From contig NC_045146.1 of NCBI RefSeq assembly GCF_008831285.2, forward strand, positions 21,958,703 through 22,022,702: a stretch of 64,000 bases of DNA, given 5' to 3'. Below the pieces are notes generated by a model. It saw only the letters and a list, made by a program, of their open reading frames with translations. It was not told where the DNA came from and ran no database searches. Positions 1 to 11,419 of the stretch are shown piece after piece. Made by a program: the position numbers and the translations under genes. Each line of letters begins with the position of its first letter. The first letter of the stretch is position 1. This DNA is from Nymphaea colorata. Its lineage: Eukaryota > Streptophyta > Magnoliopsida > Nymphaeales > Nymphaeaceae.

Positions 1-2407
1 TATACTACATTCAAAGTTTTATGCACATTTCATATTGTAGATAATAACATTAAATCCAATTTTCTCTTGAGTTCTGATTTTTTTAGAGAAAATTGTTTAA
101 TTTAACAAAATTTTGAATTTTTCTGAAAAGTTCCATTGTATAACATTATGATACACATCTTCTTGAGTACTCCATCAATACGGGTTATGAAATGCATTAT
201 CCAGCATTTTTAGCATCTTGGCTTAAAGTGTTATAACGTGCATGTAGTTGATCTAGGGTCAACCATCGACCCCCTAAACCTTGTCATTGCCAAAAACATA
301 GGTCTATGCTTAAAAAGGCAGCATGAGACATTTTCCAGTAACCTAATCAGTTGCAGTAAGATAGTTATTTGATGAATAAATAGTCTGAAATCAATTAGTA
401 TACTGAACCGAACTCCAGTTACCACTGGTTATTTTTTCTTTTCAGTCTGCTAGATTCCATCTAGGCTTTTTGAATAAATAACCTGCCAAGCAGTGTTGAC
501 TGCAAAGATCTGCTAAGCTCAGATATACATATAAATTCAGTGTTTTATTTGCTCATACAAAAAGAGGGGGAAAAACAGATGTACTATTGTCTGCCTGTTG
601 TAACTTCTCTATGTGTTATTTTGCCTATGATCATGTATGGATCCCACTTGTGTCACTAGAAGCCTGGTCATGCCATAGTGTGGAGATCATATTTTTCTAA
701 AAGTCTATCTGTATAAGAATAGATGATGACATTTCTCTCAACTTCTATAAATTTCAAGTAATGATAGAAACTATTTCAAAGTTGCTGTGCACATCGACTG
801 ATTTTTTCCCTTGAGTACCATGTGCATCCATCATGTAGTCTTTCATAGCATCTTACCTTTTTTTTTGTGTGAACATTCCATTAGTAAACTCTAAGGTATT
901 GAGCTACTCTAACTGTTGACAATTTACTTCGATGAAGCCATTAGAGATGCTACTATTTGTCATGCATATGTTCATGATATGACATTGGCTGCTGACCGCT
1001 TATAGATGACTTGCACACAAGAGCAACCAGCAGTCGACTGATTTTTTCCCTTGAGTACCACGTGCATCCATCATGTAGTTTTTCATAGCATCTTACAATT
1101 TTTTTGTGTGAACGTTCCATTAGTAAACAGTAAACACTAAGGTATTGAGCTGCTCTAACTGTTGACAATTTACTTCCATGAAGTCATAGAGATACTACCA
1201 TTTGTCATGCATATGTTCAGGATATGACATTGGCAGCTGGCCGCTCATAGATGACTTGCACACAAGAGGTACCTAACATAATCAGGCCCCTAAAGATCAT
1301 CACATAAAGAGCAACAAGCTATTTGGAAAGCTTTCCACAGCAACTTACATCTCCCCTCACCCTAGAAACAAGGTCTGGCTCTCTTCCAGTTTACCTCTGC
1401 AACATATATAGCTAGCAACCATACAAAAATGAAAGTGTTGATGTATTGTAGCATGAGTTGAACATCATGGATGCAGGTGGATTCCTTTATGTGGTTTGGT
1501 AACTTCTAAACAGAAAACACAACTCGACAGGAGAACAAACACAAGCAGGGCTCAGCCTATGCAGGTGAGACTGCACAATGCACATGCACCCATCAACCCA
1601 CCCACCCAGCATGCACACATGCGCATGCATCCACTCCCACCTACTCTCCAACACAACACCCACAGACACGGCAAACTTCTCCATGCCTAAAATCAAACGT
1701 ACAATTGCACAACCAATAAATGATATGAGAAACCTTAATCATTCACTATTCAGGCCCCCTATGCATTGCTTGAAAGAAACAGCCAATAAGCACTAAGCAG
1801 GCTATTGTGCATATTTTATCAGACCTGTTTCCTTATTCCTGATTTTCTATTCATCCGATAATGAACTAACAAAAGGAAGCAATAATTCTCTCAAAACGGA
1901 GATGCTTCTAGAGATTTTCACATCATGTACCAGCTGGTATGTGATTAATTTTTCAAATGAGAGTATAAGAACTATAAATCTCAGCAACATGACGAACTGA
2001 ACAATCAAAATAATTAAACCATATGCATTAAACAAGACCAATCACGTCCCACATATCTCCACGAACTAAACATATGATAAGGCTAATCATAGTCGCAATG
2101 GAAAAGCAACTACAGAACTCCAGGATTCCCTTTCACCAGACTTCTGAATACAGGGTACTAAAATTAGGAACATGATTATGGGAAATGATCAAATGATTCA
2201 GATCAAAAGACCACTTAGAAACTCAGTTCGCTAAGTCGTCCAACGAGGTGGAATTCAATTTCCTGTCAAACAGATCCGAGTTTGAATCGTAAACCACCTA
2301 CAAACCTTACAGATAGAATCGCCTCTCAAATTCCTGAAGCAGCTCCATTAACTAAATCACCCAGCATTATTGCCAAATTAAAACAACGCCAAACACACGA
2401 AAGTTAC
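1..2407 (-). other. First intron (5' part) of the RING E3 ligase gene
   Basis: This stretch follows a clean splice donor (plus-strand GTTAC|CTGG at 2403-2411) of the minus-strand gene whose first exon is 2408-2955. I looked for the later exons expected in this family (the membrane segments after the acidic linker and the C-terminal RING with its CPLC motif) and found none on the minus strand. Intron 1 must therefore be longer than 2.4 kb and the remaining exons lie beyond the left edge. The DNA is AT-rich and has no convincing coding frame; it carries one tandem duplication, listed separately. Confidence 0.6.
796..1265. repeat. Tandem duplication, about 230-bp unit, two copies
   Basis: Two adjacent copies start with the same words (CGACTGATTTTTTCCCTTGA at about 796 and 1034) and run in parallel through TTTCATAGCATCTTAC, GTGTGAAC, TATTGAGCT, ACTGTTGACAATTTACTT and ATAGATGACTTGCACACAAG. 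They differ by scattered substitutions and small indels, so the duplication is not recent. It lies inside the inferred first intron of the RING ligase gene and does not extend a coding frame. Confidence 0.85.
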
Positions 2408-2955
2408 CTGGTTCTCTCCTCAGGTTGATCACTCAACGAATCATAGTCTGGAACCTCCTCCGTTTCCTGCTGGGCACCTGACCGTGGACTCTCACCACTG
2501 CCCTGCTGCACGGCTCGATGTCTCCGGCTATACTCCGAGCACACGCACACCATATGCAGGACGCACTGCAGCGCGTACCCCACAATCCACAGCCTCAGCG
2601 GCATAGTCGGATTCTCGTCCCTGCTGAGAAGCAGCACGGCCCCTGCCACGAAGACAAACGCTAAATTCCATATTATATCAAGGACCACAACAGGTCTCGA
2701 ATATGCCCAATCGCTCTGCCGCTCCTCCAGCTGCTCGGCGGCCGTCTCCCGAACAAGCATCGATGGCTCACGCATCATCCGCCGGCTGCTCGCTCGCCTG
2801 AGGAACCGCGCAGCTCCACGGATGCTCGGCCGCCGCAGGCCTCGCCGGTTCCGGTCGTCGCCTCCAATTCCGTTCGAGTTCCCAAGCAAAGGCGTCGTGT
2901 CAACGATATCATCCTGGGCAGAATTGGCAGAAGAAACGCCCCTCCCCCGCTCCAT
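2408..2955 (-). CDS. RING E3 ubiquitin ligase, At1g12760/At1g63170 type, exon 1 (partial)
   Basis: This exon encodes the N-terminal 182 residues of a plant membrane E3 ubiquitin ligase. An ATG at 2955-2953 opens a protein beginning MERGRGVSSA; a longer in-frame reading upstream has only a TTG and was not used. Diagnostic family features are DTTPLL near the N terminus, an arginine-rich RRASS segment followed by MREPSMLVRE, then EQLEERQSDWAYS and two hydrophobic segments (about residues 88-108 and 117-135, containing GYALQCVLHMVCVC). The exon ends with an acidic linker at a GT donor (2407/2406). In family members the following exons carry more membrane segments and a C-terminal RING that recruits an E2; they are not in the window. 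Family assignment is firm from the conserved blocks; substrate and membrane location are unknown. Confidence 0.88.
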
Positions 2956-3490
2956 TGAACCACCCAAAACCCTTGGATTCTCCAACAACGAGCCCTAATC
3001 CATCCGCTCCACGACAGGACCCTTAAATTTCCCTAAAATCGAAAAGAAAACAAACCCTTCCTGAACAAGCAACGATCAAACCCTAGATATTGATCGACCT
3101 CTTACCCACCAGCGAAAATCTGAGCCAAACTTGGCGATTTCTCGATGATGGGAAGAACGATCAATGCTAGAGTTTGGGTTTCTCGAATTCCGTGGGAATC
3201 CGAGGAGGGGAAAAGAAATCCGAATCCAGGAAACCTTTCGGCGGGAGGAAGAAGGGTCGAGGAAGGGCGTGTTCGCGGGAGAGGGCAACCCAGACAGCTT
3301 TCTGGCGGTGACAACACCGTGCACCGACGGACTTCAGATTCTGGCTTAAATGCCATCTATTTCGCTGTTCGGATCCGGGTCGGATCCCACGACGCCCGAT
3401 AAGCGAACCGGATCTCTCGGGCAATTTGATGTTTTTCGTTTTTGCATTTGTGGAAGAGCCTTCTAGCGGTGGATTCATCTCATGGTCCAA
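2956..3490 (-). promoter_or_regulatory. 5' leader and proximal promoter of the RING E3 gene
   Basis: The region directly upstream of the RING ligase start is relatively GC-rich and free of repeats, unlike the AT-rich DNA beyond 3500. It contains CCCTAG/CCCTAAT words around 2990-3080 that are common in plant 5' leaders. Several overlapping open frames occur on both strands, but they start with non-ATG codons or resemble nothing known, so I read it as untranslated leader plus promoter. Confidence 0.4.
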
Positions 3491-6400
3491 GGGGGGCTAG
3501 CTGCCCCCCCTTAGATTTTGGGAAAAAGTCAGTGGGTATACTTTTCAAAATTTTTAATTTAACACCTATAAAAGTATTGAAAAATGTATTTTGACGCTAT
3601 AAAAAAATTTAAAAAGAATACAAGTTTTCTCTTTAGTAACAACCGTCTAAACTAGGGAAAAAATTACGAAAGTTGCAACATCATCACTAAAAAAAAAATT
3701 GAATGCTACTTGACCTTCGAAGTTCTTTTATTATTTCAATTATATATATGTATATATAATGTTACAAATGAGCCCAAAAAAATCAACATTTCATCACATT
3801 AAAAAAGAACATTTAAGTCGAACAAAATGGCTAATGTAGAGTGGAAGGAGAAAGGTTATGACTTTAAATCCATAGATTTTTTATGGATTTCGATGTTGAC
3901 CATCTTGTCTTCAAGCGGATACAAGGTAATGGAACATCCCCTCAGTTCTTCTGCTCACAAGTTGTTTTCTTATCTTGATAATCAAAAAAGAAAACCTAAA
4001 ATTTCCAATTGAGGACCTTTTCCAGTTATAGTATCAAACATAGGGCTTTATTTTCTTATTTTTCTTATAAGAACCAAATTTTATTGACTACTGGCAAATG
4101 ATGATTTATCTTTACTTTGGACTTTTAGCTGCCTAGTTGAAGGGCAGTCTCAAACTATAGAAGCTTTCTTTTCTTCCAACATATCATGACTTAACTAGAA
4201 ATTGTTGTTTGATCATTATTAGCCAAAGTGAGGCTCGAATCAGAAAAATTAAGTAAGCATGCTTTATTTTTGAAATTATGTTTAAAAAATAGTCCTGTAA
4301 TGAAAACTTGTATTTGAAACTGACAGGAAGAAGATGATTCTAGGGAGCCGCTGCAACTATTAAATGAGCAGTCGCCGTTATGAAAGTTCATCCAAGGGGT
4401 TTTACCGGTTCTACCAAGATATTTAACTCCAAAATTTCCTTGTTTTTTCATAAAAAATGGATCCGGTCAATGGGTATATTCTGCGCATAGTTTTGACTGC
4501 TTCATACATATTATTATTAGGATATCAATTGAGTAAGTTTATCCCATCCCGTTCAAACTAAGAATTAAATGACTTTGTTAGTAAAGTTTGTGCTACCGGA
4601 TGGCAAGAAGGCTAACACTCAAGGGGTTTGTTGTTCGAATGTCCTTGTTGTTGTCAGACTTGGTTGTATTCTTTTTCAAAGGTATATAAATCATTGCAAG
4701 CACGACACTCAAGTTAAAAAAATGTGTATCTTAAGTCTACCTAGGCCTCAAAGTAATTCGAAACTTTTGAGGTATAAGAGAATGGCCTTGGTGTTTTTAC
4801 GCCAAAGGCAGTTTTCCCTTAATAAATATTTAAAAAACTTTGGAATATGAAAATGTCCCCTTTTTTCATCGAATTTCATCACCTGACCATATCATAGTGC
4901 GAGAACGAGATGAGCCCCTATTTCCTACTTCCAGACCACACAAAAAAGTTTCTTATGGGAATGGAGACTTTTCTTCTAGTGTACTCGGTATTCTTCAGTC
5001 AAGTTAACTCCACGTGCAGTTGTTCCCTTCCTTCAAGATCCTTGTGAGTGAAAATGCAGAAACAAAGCAGGCAAAGCAATTTATTTGCCGTGACCAAGAT
5101 CCACCTACTTCCACAGTTTCAAATTGCTGTCATGTGAACGAACTTCAGTATCTTAACTTGCTTTGTTCAAACATAGTTTAACTGATAAGGATCGCCCTTC
5201 ACAATGTGCTTTTTTAAAGTTTTTCTAACTTCGAAATGATAAACATATGCACAGTCAAATTTTATCTATTAATACTTAAAGAGTGCTAATAGTGTAGAAA
5301 GAGCTTTGACTAAATCCATCACTATATTAACATTGATTTCCCATGGTTTGGATGTCAATTTTTATAATATAAAGGGAATCTCATTATAAATATACCGAGG
5401 AATGGACCCTGACTCCCGCTAAAGCCAGCAATATGAAAGCAACCAGGTCTGAATTTCAGTTGATTATTGCAGAATCTTATCATCTGCTATATGACGTACC
5501 ATTTTCAGTTCATACAGAGATGCCCAGAATTATGTGAACCCAAGCATGTCCAGATGCTGTCGCGGAAAATTTAATAGCACCGATTGCGTAATGACTTTCA
5601 AATGAAGTGTCCCACCTACCGTTCAAACTGCCTCCCATCTGGATGCAGTTTGAACGGCTCAGGAACTAAACGCCCATACTGGGTTCCGTTCATACTGGCC
5701 CAAACAGGAATAAAAAGGGAAGGGATCTTCTCTTGCATGTAAGTGAACACCCTTATCCTTGCTTCTCTCATGAAATTGCAAATGTAAACTCGTGACAATC
5801 TCCCTCTCTTTAGTTGTCACCCCTGCACCGTGAACATATAAAATGTTATTCTTGTCGCTTATCCAGCAACATTATGATCCCTGAGTATTATCAACCGAAG
5901 AAGAATGAAGCCTGCTCCCTCCACCACAAGAAGTTCGTAGATCTTCAATTGTGTTTTCTATAGTCCCTTTAATAAAAGGCAGCATAAGCAGAACTCATGG
6001 GATACGCACCTCACCCCAAGCCCTCCAGTACGCATCTTCCCTAGAGCCAAACCAGTGATAAGCAGTGCAATTTTCACAAGACGAAAAGGGTCGCCATTGT
6101 CAAACGGTGCAAGAAGGGATGCGACCTTGCCAAAAAAAACCATGGTTGGAAGCATAATGGCTTATCCATATGCCGCCATCCGTTATTGTCGCCGTTTCTG
6201 CACCGATTAGGAAAGAGCCCTTCCAAGTTGTTGTCGTGTTCAGCAAGCTTCCAGGACACTTGGGTTGTGATGGTGGAAATTCTCTCCAACCACTCGCAAC
6301 ATCCAGTGGGTCTGGCAACTCCCATTATGCATTCACATGAACAGCAACCCCCTATATCAGTAGGAACAAAGTCGCCTCGTCTATTTCAAGCCCTCTTTGA

Positions 6401-7144
6401 TGCGATTCAACGTATACTTTTGGGGCCTCGTATATCTCGAGTTTCTATCGGTAGTATAACTCCCCGTCCTGAAGATGTTTATTCCATAAATCGAATCGTT
6501 GTGACATGTAACCAATTCTCTTTTCACCCTGAATGTCTTCAGTTCTCTCCTGTTTCAAGGCTCCTTTGAGCAGGAAAGAGAACTCATGGCGTGTCCCCAT
6601 GGAAATTGAGCCTATGACAGTTTCGTTTTTGGCAGAAGTTTCTCGTGGGCCTTCCAATCTGCCACAACCAAATAGGCCAAACAGAACGTCCAGTTTCTGC
6701 TAACAATGCGACGGACAGACATAGAGAGACAGGCATAACTTGCGTTTTGAAACAACTAAAAATTTCAAGTGCTTGCCCCACTTGCAGTGTTCCACCTAAA
6801 TCTCAAACGTCATCATAGGACCATTTTATTTACAAGCAAGCATAGAAAATCTAAACCACTTCAAATAGAAGTGGAGAAGAGAAGGCGTGGGAAAGACAAT
6901 GCAGTTGAAACTTGAAAGTCACAATTAGCAAGTACATGTTCAGCCATTCCTCAAAAGCCAATACAATCAAACAAACTGGACTCAAGTGAGGAATCCTAAT
7001 TGTGCCAATTGTAATATATACATCTTCAAGTAAACAACCTCCATATCGCCGCTCAAAGTTGCTCTCAGTAAGGCATTGAAATGGAAGCCAGAACAAAATA
7101 TCCCACAGTAGCACCTCTGCTCAATAAAAGGCAAAAAGAACCTT
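3491..7144. other. Intergenic region with transposon debris and the RFC2 3' UTR
   Basis: No recognisable gene lies here. Near 3491-3510 a GGGGGGC/GCCCCCC inverted repeat opens an AT-rich block (to about 3800) that looks like the end of a degenerate DNA transposon. A perfect 13-bp hairpin lies at 5619-5657. Minus-strand open frames at 5958-6657 have protein-like composition but no known domain. The last few hundred bases before 7144 are expected to be the RFC2 3' UTR. Confidence 0.4.
5619..5657. repeat. Perfect 13-bp inverted repeat (hairpin)
   Basis: CCGTTCAAACTGC at 5619-5631 is followed 13 bases later by its exact reverse complement at 5645-5657. The flanks do not extend the pairing, so the stem is too short for a typical plant microRNA precursor. 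Function unknown. Confidence 0.7.
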
Positions 7145-9992
7145 TTAGTTGGCCTTAGCAGTTTCCCGTACCATTGCAAGCTTGGCTAAGAAACCACATA
7201 GTTGAAGTAAAGAACCGACACCATCACAAATTCTCATGTGTGCAAACCCAGTTTCCTGTAAACAAGTAGCAAGAGGCCCATGTGAAAAAAAATGTTGAAG
7301 TTCAAGCTTTTAGCTAAATAGGAGAGGGTAGCTTCAGCAGTACCTTTAAGAACTCTAATTTCAGATATTCGGCCATATCATAATTTTTTATTATACGGAA
7401 AATTGTGGTGATGATATCAGTAGGAGAATAACCCAGATCATAAAGTTGCTTCAAACCAGAACAAGCCTCATCAAATTTGCCATCCAGAATGTTCTTTATC
7501 ATGTTCTTGACATGTAATGGATGAGGCTGATCACACACCTGAAACCAGTCATCAAAAACTTGAGCACAACAAATTGAAAGTTATAGAAATATCAGTTAAA
7601 GAATACGATAAGAAATAGAAAACCTTAAAAACATTGTCTTGATTGACAAATCTGAATCCACTGAATGTAGCTTGTAAATTGTTCAAAGCCTGCCGCATAT
7701 CACCATCAGCTGTAAAGATAACAGCTTCAAGTCCTTCTGGCACATAAGGTACCTTGACAGACAGGAATCAGGAACACAAAAACTACATGCTTAGTCCACA
7801 ATATTTTTTTCAGTCATAAAATCAATGCCATCTTCAAACATAAAAGCATCATGTGAGTAAAAGAAGAAAGCAGACAGATGAGAAATTAAACTGCTGCTTC
7901 AGACAGCAAGCCCATTGCAGTTAAAGGCAGGCGGCAGGCTTGAATTCCATTAATCATGAAAAGTCATTTAACACTAGAGATGGTATACTTCAAATTTTCA
8001 TTCGTTATCATGAATATTCACAAAAACAAAAAAAAAATCTTCAATGTTGCCTTCATACTAATATTGTTATTGGTACCATACTAAAGACAGTCTAATTTCT
8101 TGCACTTGGAATAAAGATGTAAGACTAAATTTTGGTTTATCATCATGAATTTTACACATGAACAAAATACTTTTTCTAATTTTGTGCTTCATTTTATTAT
8201 TATTGTTCTTATTATTATTAAATTAGTATTACTACTATTACCAGAATTGCTGTGATAAAAGTTCGACCTCACACCAAGACCATTAATCACATCTAAAAGG
8301 AAAAGAAAGGAAAGAAGCCAACGTATGAAGTTTAAACTGGTTCCATTTAGGTAAAAGCCAAAAAGGACTAAAAGTAGTCCAGAAATAAAACTTGATGCCT
8401 TTTACATAATACCTTTGATGGTACAAGGAGGCCTAATATCATTGTTGCCACTTGTCAGAATCAATTCAGGAGCCAAACTAGTGAGGCTGCCAATTCGGTG
8501 AATCAGTATATTCACCAATTCTACTGAATCAGTTGGAATATGTGAAAAATAATAAAAAAATTAATTAAAAGATTAAAAAACATTAAAATTAATTGAAAAC
8601 AAGAAAGTTACTTAAATAATTTAAAACCAACATATAGCACTCTTGAATCGGCAACAGAATCGAATCATTGTAATAACACTGCCTACTATAGTACCACAGA
8701 CATAAGAAATAAATAGAAGGTTTATGCATTGTACCTTCTCAGCTTCAACCACTACCATGAGTCGCCCAAGAATCTCTTGGTCTGACAACCTTGTGAAACG
8801 AACAATTGCACATCTGCTCTGGATGGGTTCAATAACCTTGGAAGATGTGTTGCATGCAAGGGCAAACCTCGTAGAACTAGAGTAAATTTCCATTGTCCGA
8901 CGCAATGCCTGTTGTGCTCCTGATGTCATGCTGAAATTTTGACAATCCATAAGACGCCACTAGCTTCAGAAAATTTTTGCATCTAAACACACACACACAC
9001 ACACAAAAGAATACAATGCACCTACAGGACCTACACTTTTTATTGAAACTATGAACCTTTACTCGATCCTATTGGCAACCAAATTAGCCAATCAAACACC
9101 ACATGCATGTATTTACCTGTCTGCTTCGTCCAAAATGATGATCTTATGTCGACCAGGCGGTAATGTTACTTTCTTTTGTGCAAACATCTTGATCTTGTTC
9201 CGGACGACATCGATACCTCTAGACAAGCATGGAATTTGCTAAACATGTATTCAAATCAAGAGAAAATGCAAAACAGACAGTGTGTGGACAAGACAGTACC
9301 GATCATCTGATGCGTTCAGCTCTAGAACAGCTTCCTTAAAATTTTCACCCAAAAGCTCATGAGCAAGAGCCAGAGTACTCGTGGTCTTTCCAGTCCCAGG
9401 GGGTCCCTAGCAACCAATAATAAAACATAAAAGAATGAACAACCACATAAATATAATAGACAACATACTTCAAGAAAGGAACAACTATCGTATAGAAATA
9501 AAATTCCAAGCAAAAGGGATTAAACTCCCAACCTCCGATAAATGAGGAATGCATTATGCAACGCCAACTATTAAAGAAACCATGTTGATATCTCCAAGTT
9601 CTGTCCATGTATCGAGGAAGTAACTTTCATGAGGCAACCCCAAAGTTATCATGAACATGTGTAATAACGTGATAACCCAAAAGAAAAGCTCAGTAAGCGA
9701 ACTATATCAGATGCAACTTGGTGGTATTACAGATGAACCCGCGGATAACATCTACCAAAGGCAAGAACATTGTTTTTCGATCACAAACAAAGAATGCCCA
9801 ACAAAGAATATACGACAAACTGCATTTTTTTAGAAATTTATGCGATTTTCCTCTTGAACAGTGAAATAGGCATTCATCACAGAACAAAAACAGAGTCCAT
9901 TCCATTTTCTAGGAAAACCAAAGAAAGAGAAGAAATCGAGATTGACTACGAGAAGACGCGAACAACATCAGGATATGGGAGAAAACCTGATG

Positions 9993-10023
<31 letters not shown>

Positions 10024-10161
10024 TACCGCGAGGATGATGTTGGGCATATTGCCCTCACGAGCGATGACCTGCAGCCTGGAGACGGCGTCCTGGTTTCCGA
10101 CCACATCAGCCACCTTCGTCGGCCGATACTTCTCCACCCAGGGCATCTCCGACGAACCCAT
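7145..10161 (-). CDS. RFC2: Replication factor C subunit 2 (clamp loader small subunit)
   Basis: This gene encodes a 324-residue AAA+ subunit of replication factor C, the nuclear complex that uses ATP to load the PCNA ring onto primed DNA in replication and repair. Seven exons: 10161-10027, 9406-9300, 9218-9117, 8930-8735, 7752-7624, 7538-7344, 7255-7145. All introns are GT-AG and the lengths sum to 975 bases, an intact frame. Motifs: N-terminal PWVEKYRP; Walker A GPPGTGKT (residues 46-53); Walker B LDEAD (110-114); LRRTME (124-129); ACNTSS sensor region (140-145); SRC (153-155), the arginine finger used between subunits. Length matches the family (about 330). The ATG at 10161 sits just before the conserved SEMPW. 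A GA/CT microsatellite begins a few bases inside intron 1. No unusual residues seen. Confidence 0.97.
9997..10023. repeat. (GA)n microsatellite beside the RFC2 exon 1 donor
   Basis: A run of about 13 GA units on the plus strand, read as CT on the coding strand, starts immediately after the RFC2 exon 1 splice donor GTATCT (10026-10021). Length changes would alter the intron bases next to the U1-binding site without touching the coding frame. Confidence 0.85.
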
Positions 10162-11419
10162 CTCCTCCTTCCTCTCTCGTCTCCGGTTTTCCTTCCCTCC
10201 TCGTCCTCCAATCAGCCCGTTTGCCTTCTCCCACAAGCCCTAAAGCCCAACCCAGGCAGCCTCCCGCCCATTTTTGGAGGGAAAAGTAGAGAGAGAAATT
10301 GAGAAAACAGCCCGCCGGTCTCCCATGCGGCAGGTTTAGATCCAGATCTAAATCCAAATTGATTATTTATGAGTGTTATAAAAGATCAGAAAACGAATCA
10401 AATTAACCTGGCCACTGATCCGCTTAGCTGAATTAGTTATGAACCGATGAAAAATGTCACTGTTTTATTAAAAAGCACAAAAACAAATAAAATTTAACAT
10501 AAAAAATTATACAAAAAAATGAACGGATAACATGCAACTCCCCAAAAAGGTTTGGAACCAATTCCAATCAAATCAGCCAATTCATGCAGCGCCTCATCTC
10601 AACTCACCTTACCTCGCAGCACCCGCCCTTGCAATGACCATAACAAGAAAAATAATGAAGATGCATTATTGTTTTTAATCTTAATTGTCAATATTTCGAC
10701 CGTGATTACAGTAAATGAAGATAACGTGAACATATTAAAAAGTATTTACACTTGATCTTAGCCAAAAGACAGAGAAAGATATTATCAAAAGGTATTACTT
10801 TAGCATAAAAATCGACATTTTCCAACAGCAGCTTTAAGTGGTGGCACTGCGACAGCGGAATCACCCCTTCTCTATGTCCCTGAGTTCAAGTTCAAAGCTT
10901 GTGTTGAGGAGTACACCATCAACTAAAATATCACGCAACTACCATTTGTAGTTTGGAGCATGAATTAGCCAATTTGAAGCGAATTGTTTCAGTGGTACTA
11001 TCTACAGTCTCTTTTCCCACCCACCACCTTATTGCTACCTCAACTTCTCCTGGAAATGCATTTTGGAAGAAAGGAGAAAACAAACCCAGTGATTGCTTGA
11101 GAATCTTACGTCTGGATATTTAACACCTGACCTCGTTCAGGACGATTTACATATAACAAGTGACATCTAAAAGTTAAATTAAATCAGTCGTTCAGTCATT
11201 TATTAGGAAAACAATCACCACAGGCAACAATTCAATGCTTCTTTCCTGATTCCTATAAATTTGTGTGGCCAACCTTCTAACCACCACGAAGCTGAGAATG
11301 ATATAACAGCAGAGTTGAAAAAGATGCAGTGAGACGCTGCAGTAAGAGCCCCAAAACACACGTTTACACTACAGTTCCAAACAGCAACCAATCATAGACA
11401 GCAAAAAAAAGAATATATA
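10162..11419. other. Intergenic region between RFC2 and the XBAT33-like gene
   Basis: The first 200 bases are GC-richer and should hold the RFC2 leader and promoter. The middle is AT-rich and contains the U2 snRNA-like fragment at 10741-10782. The bases just above 11420, including an AT stretch at 11411-11430, belong to the stop-codon end and 3' UTR of the ankyrin/RING gene. I see no further gene. Confidence 0.45.
10741..10782 (-). pseudogene. U2 snRNA 5'-end fragment
   Basis: Read on the minus strand, this segment matches the 5' end of plant U2 spliceosomal RNA: an ATATCTTTCTC start, then CTTTTGGCTAAGATCAAG without a mismatch, then GTGTA. The match then decays. The branch-point recognition region, normally GTAGTA, reads GTAAAT, and the Sm site and 3' stem-loops are absent. 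It is therefore a truncated, non-functional fragment rather than a U2 gene. No upstream USE or TATA arrangement of a plant snRNA promoter was recognised. Confidence 0.72.
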